A stretch of 64,000 bases of DNA from contig CAMYAM010000008.1 in the NCBI GenBank assembly GCA_947253875.1, positions 10,324 through 74,323 on the forward strand, in the 5' to 3' direction. This DNA is from an uncultured Fastidiosipila sp. (lineage in GTDB: Bacteria > Bacillota > Clostridia > Saccharofermentanales > Fastidiosipilaceae). Below, piece after piece: positions 63,789-64,000 of this stretch. The notes under the pieces are model-generated. The model worked only from the letters and a program-made list of their open reading frames with translations, was not told the DNA's origin and did no database searches. The translations under genes and the position numbers were made by a program. Each line of letters starts with the position of its first letter. The first letter of the stretch is position 1.

Positions 63789-63839
63789 ATTATATTTTCT
63801 TATGCAACAAATTTACACGGTTATTACACAAAAATTACA
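63789..63839 (-). promoter_or_regulatory. walR promoter with three tandem WalR half-sites
   Basis: On the minus strand: TGTAAT (63839-63834), 5 bases, TGTAAT (63828-63823), 5 bases, TGTAAA (63817-63812), 17 bases, TATAAT (63794-63789). The known WalR box is TGTWAH-N5-TGTWAH. The third half-site occupies the place of the -35, as in promoters that OmpR-type proteins activate. The region further from the gene, up to 63970, is AT-rich with no gene seen. Confidence 0.75.
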
Positions 63840-63970
63840 TTGCCTCAATTATAACATAGAAAATAAGCAAATTTAAGAAATTTGTAATATTACAATCAGT
63901 TAATATAAAGAACAAAAATATATAAACGATAATAATGATAAAAAGTAATAAAAAAACGATAAAAAAAAAA

Positions 63971-64000
63971 TGGAGCCGGCGAAACCTATCCTCCCAGTCC
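63971..64000 (-). rRNA. 5S rRNA, 3' end only
   Basis: The minus strand at the window edge reads GGACTGGGAGGATAGG, then CGCCGGC, which matches the conserved 3' part of 5S rRNA (CTGGGAG-A-TAGG and GCCGG). A T-run follows directly (the A-run at 63961-63970), as at the end of an rRNA operon. The exact mature end is uncertain. Confidence 0.68.

Overview
The window is low-GC DNA (roughly one third G+C by eye) from a Gram-positive, sugar-fermenting member of the Bacillota, most likely a clostridial lineage. The evidence is the WalR/WalK two-component system with WalJ, sortase-anchored surface proteins with Cna-B repeats, lipoprotein signal peptides, a zinc-type L33, an L10 leader attenuator, strong AGGAGG ribosome binding sites, and an msm-type sugar operon like that of Streptococcus mutans. 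I cannot name the species.

Layout. 1-4.3 kb: two divergent Cys-type sulfatases and a formylglycine-generating enzyme that can mature them, then a cation/proton antiporter. 5.8-20.7 kb: a carbohydrate region. A 49-residue membrane peptide, a GH32 sucrose hydrolase and a fructokinase read rightward. A leftward operon encodes a ROK repressor, a three-part sugar ABC transporter (MsmE, MsmF, MsmG), a sucrose phosphorylase and a GH36 alpha-galactosidase. Two tandem GH13 alpha-glucosidases are divergent from the ROK gene. The palindrome GTTAACTGAGTTAAC or close variants lie before the sucrose genes and between the ROK gene and the first GH13 gene, so one regulator probably controls sucrose, raffinose-type and isomalto-oligosaccharide use.

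20.8-26.5 kb: tRNA-Gln, a small XRE regulator with an unknown partner, a nitroreductase, two NAD(P)-dependent oxidoreductases, an unknown membrane protein and a DJ-1/PfpI protein. 26.7-31.1 kb: a 1362-residue surface adhesin, preceded by a 352-base non-coding stretch that contains tRNA-like sequence and hairpins. 31.1-40.6 kb: a DIP1984-type protein, uracil-DNA glycosylase, a GerMN lipoprotein, a GH3 beta-glucosidase, a second alpha-galactosidase, a zinc-ribbon protein and a DUF2079 membrane protein. 40.7-46 kb: a GlsB-type gene broken by an amber codon, then an ABC exporter and a two-component system that share a promoter motif, then a thermonuclease. 46.1-54 kb: a neurotransmitter:sodium symporter, pdxS without pdxT, an ABC-F protein with a structured leader, and a second surface protein (beta-helix, Cna-B repeats, IPKTG sorting signal).

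54.1-64 kb: housekeeping genes. Four tRNA genes (Cys, Gly, Glu, Met) precede rplL, rplJ, rplA, rplK, nusG, secE and rpmG, all leftward, with an L10 leader before rplJ. Then walJ, murA, walK and walR follow, and the window ends inside a 5S rRNA gene. The walR promoter has three TGTAAW half-sites spaced by 5 bases, which matches the WalR box. Several conserved proteins here (L10, NusG, SecE, WalK) carry long acidic or Ser/Thr-rich tails that the families usually lack.

I see no CRISPR array, transposase, integrase or phage module. The best leads for undescribed biology are the tRNA-like non-coding element at 30.9-31.1 kb, the ROK palindrome regulon, the shared two-component motif, the ABC-F leader and the low-complexity tails.
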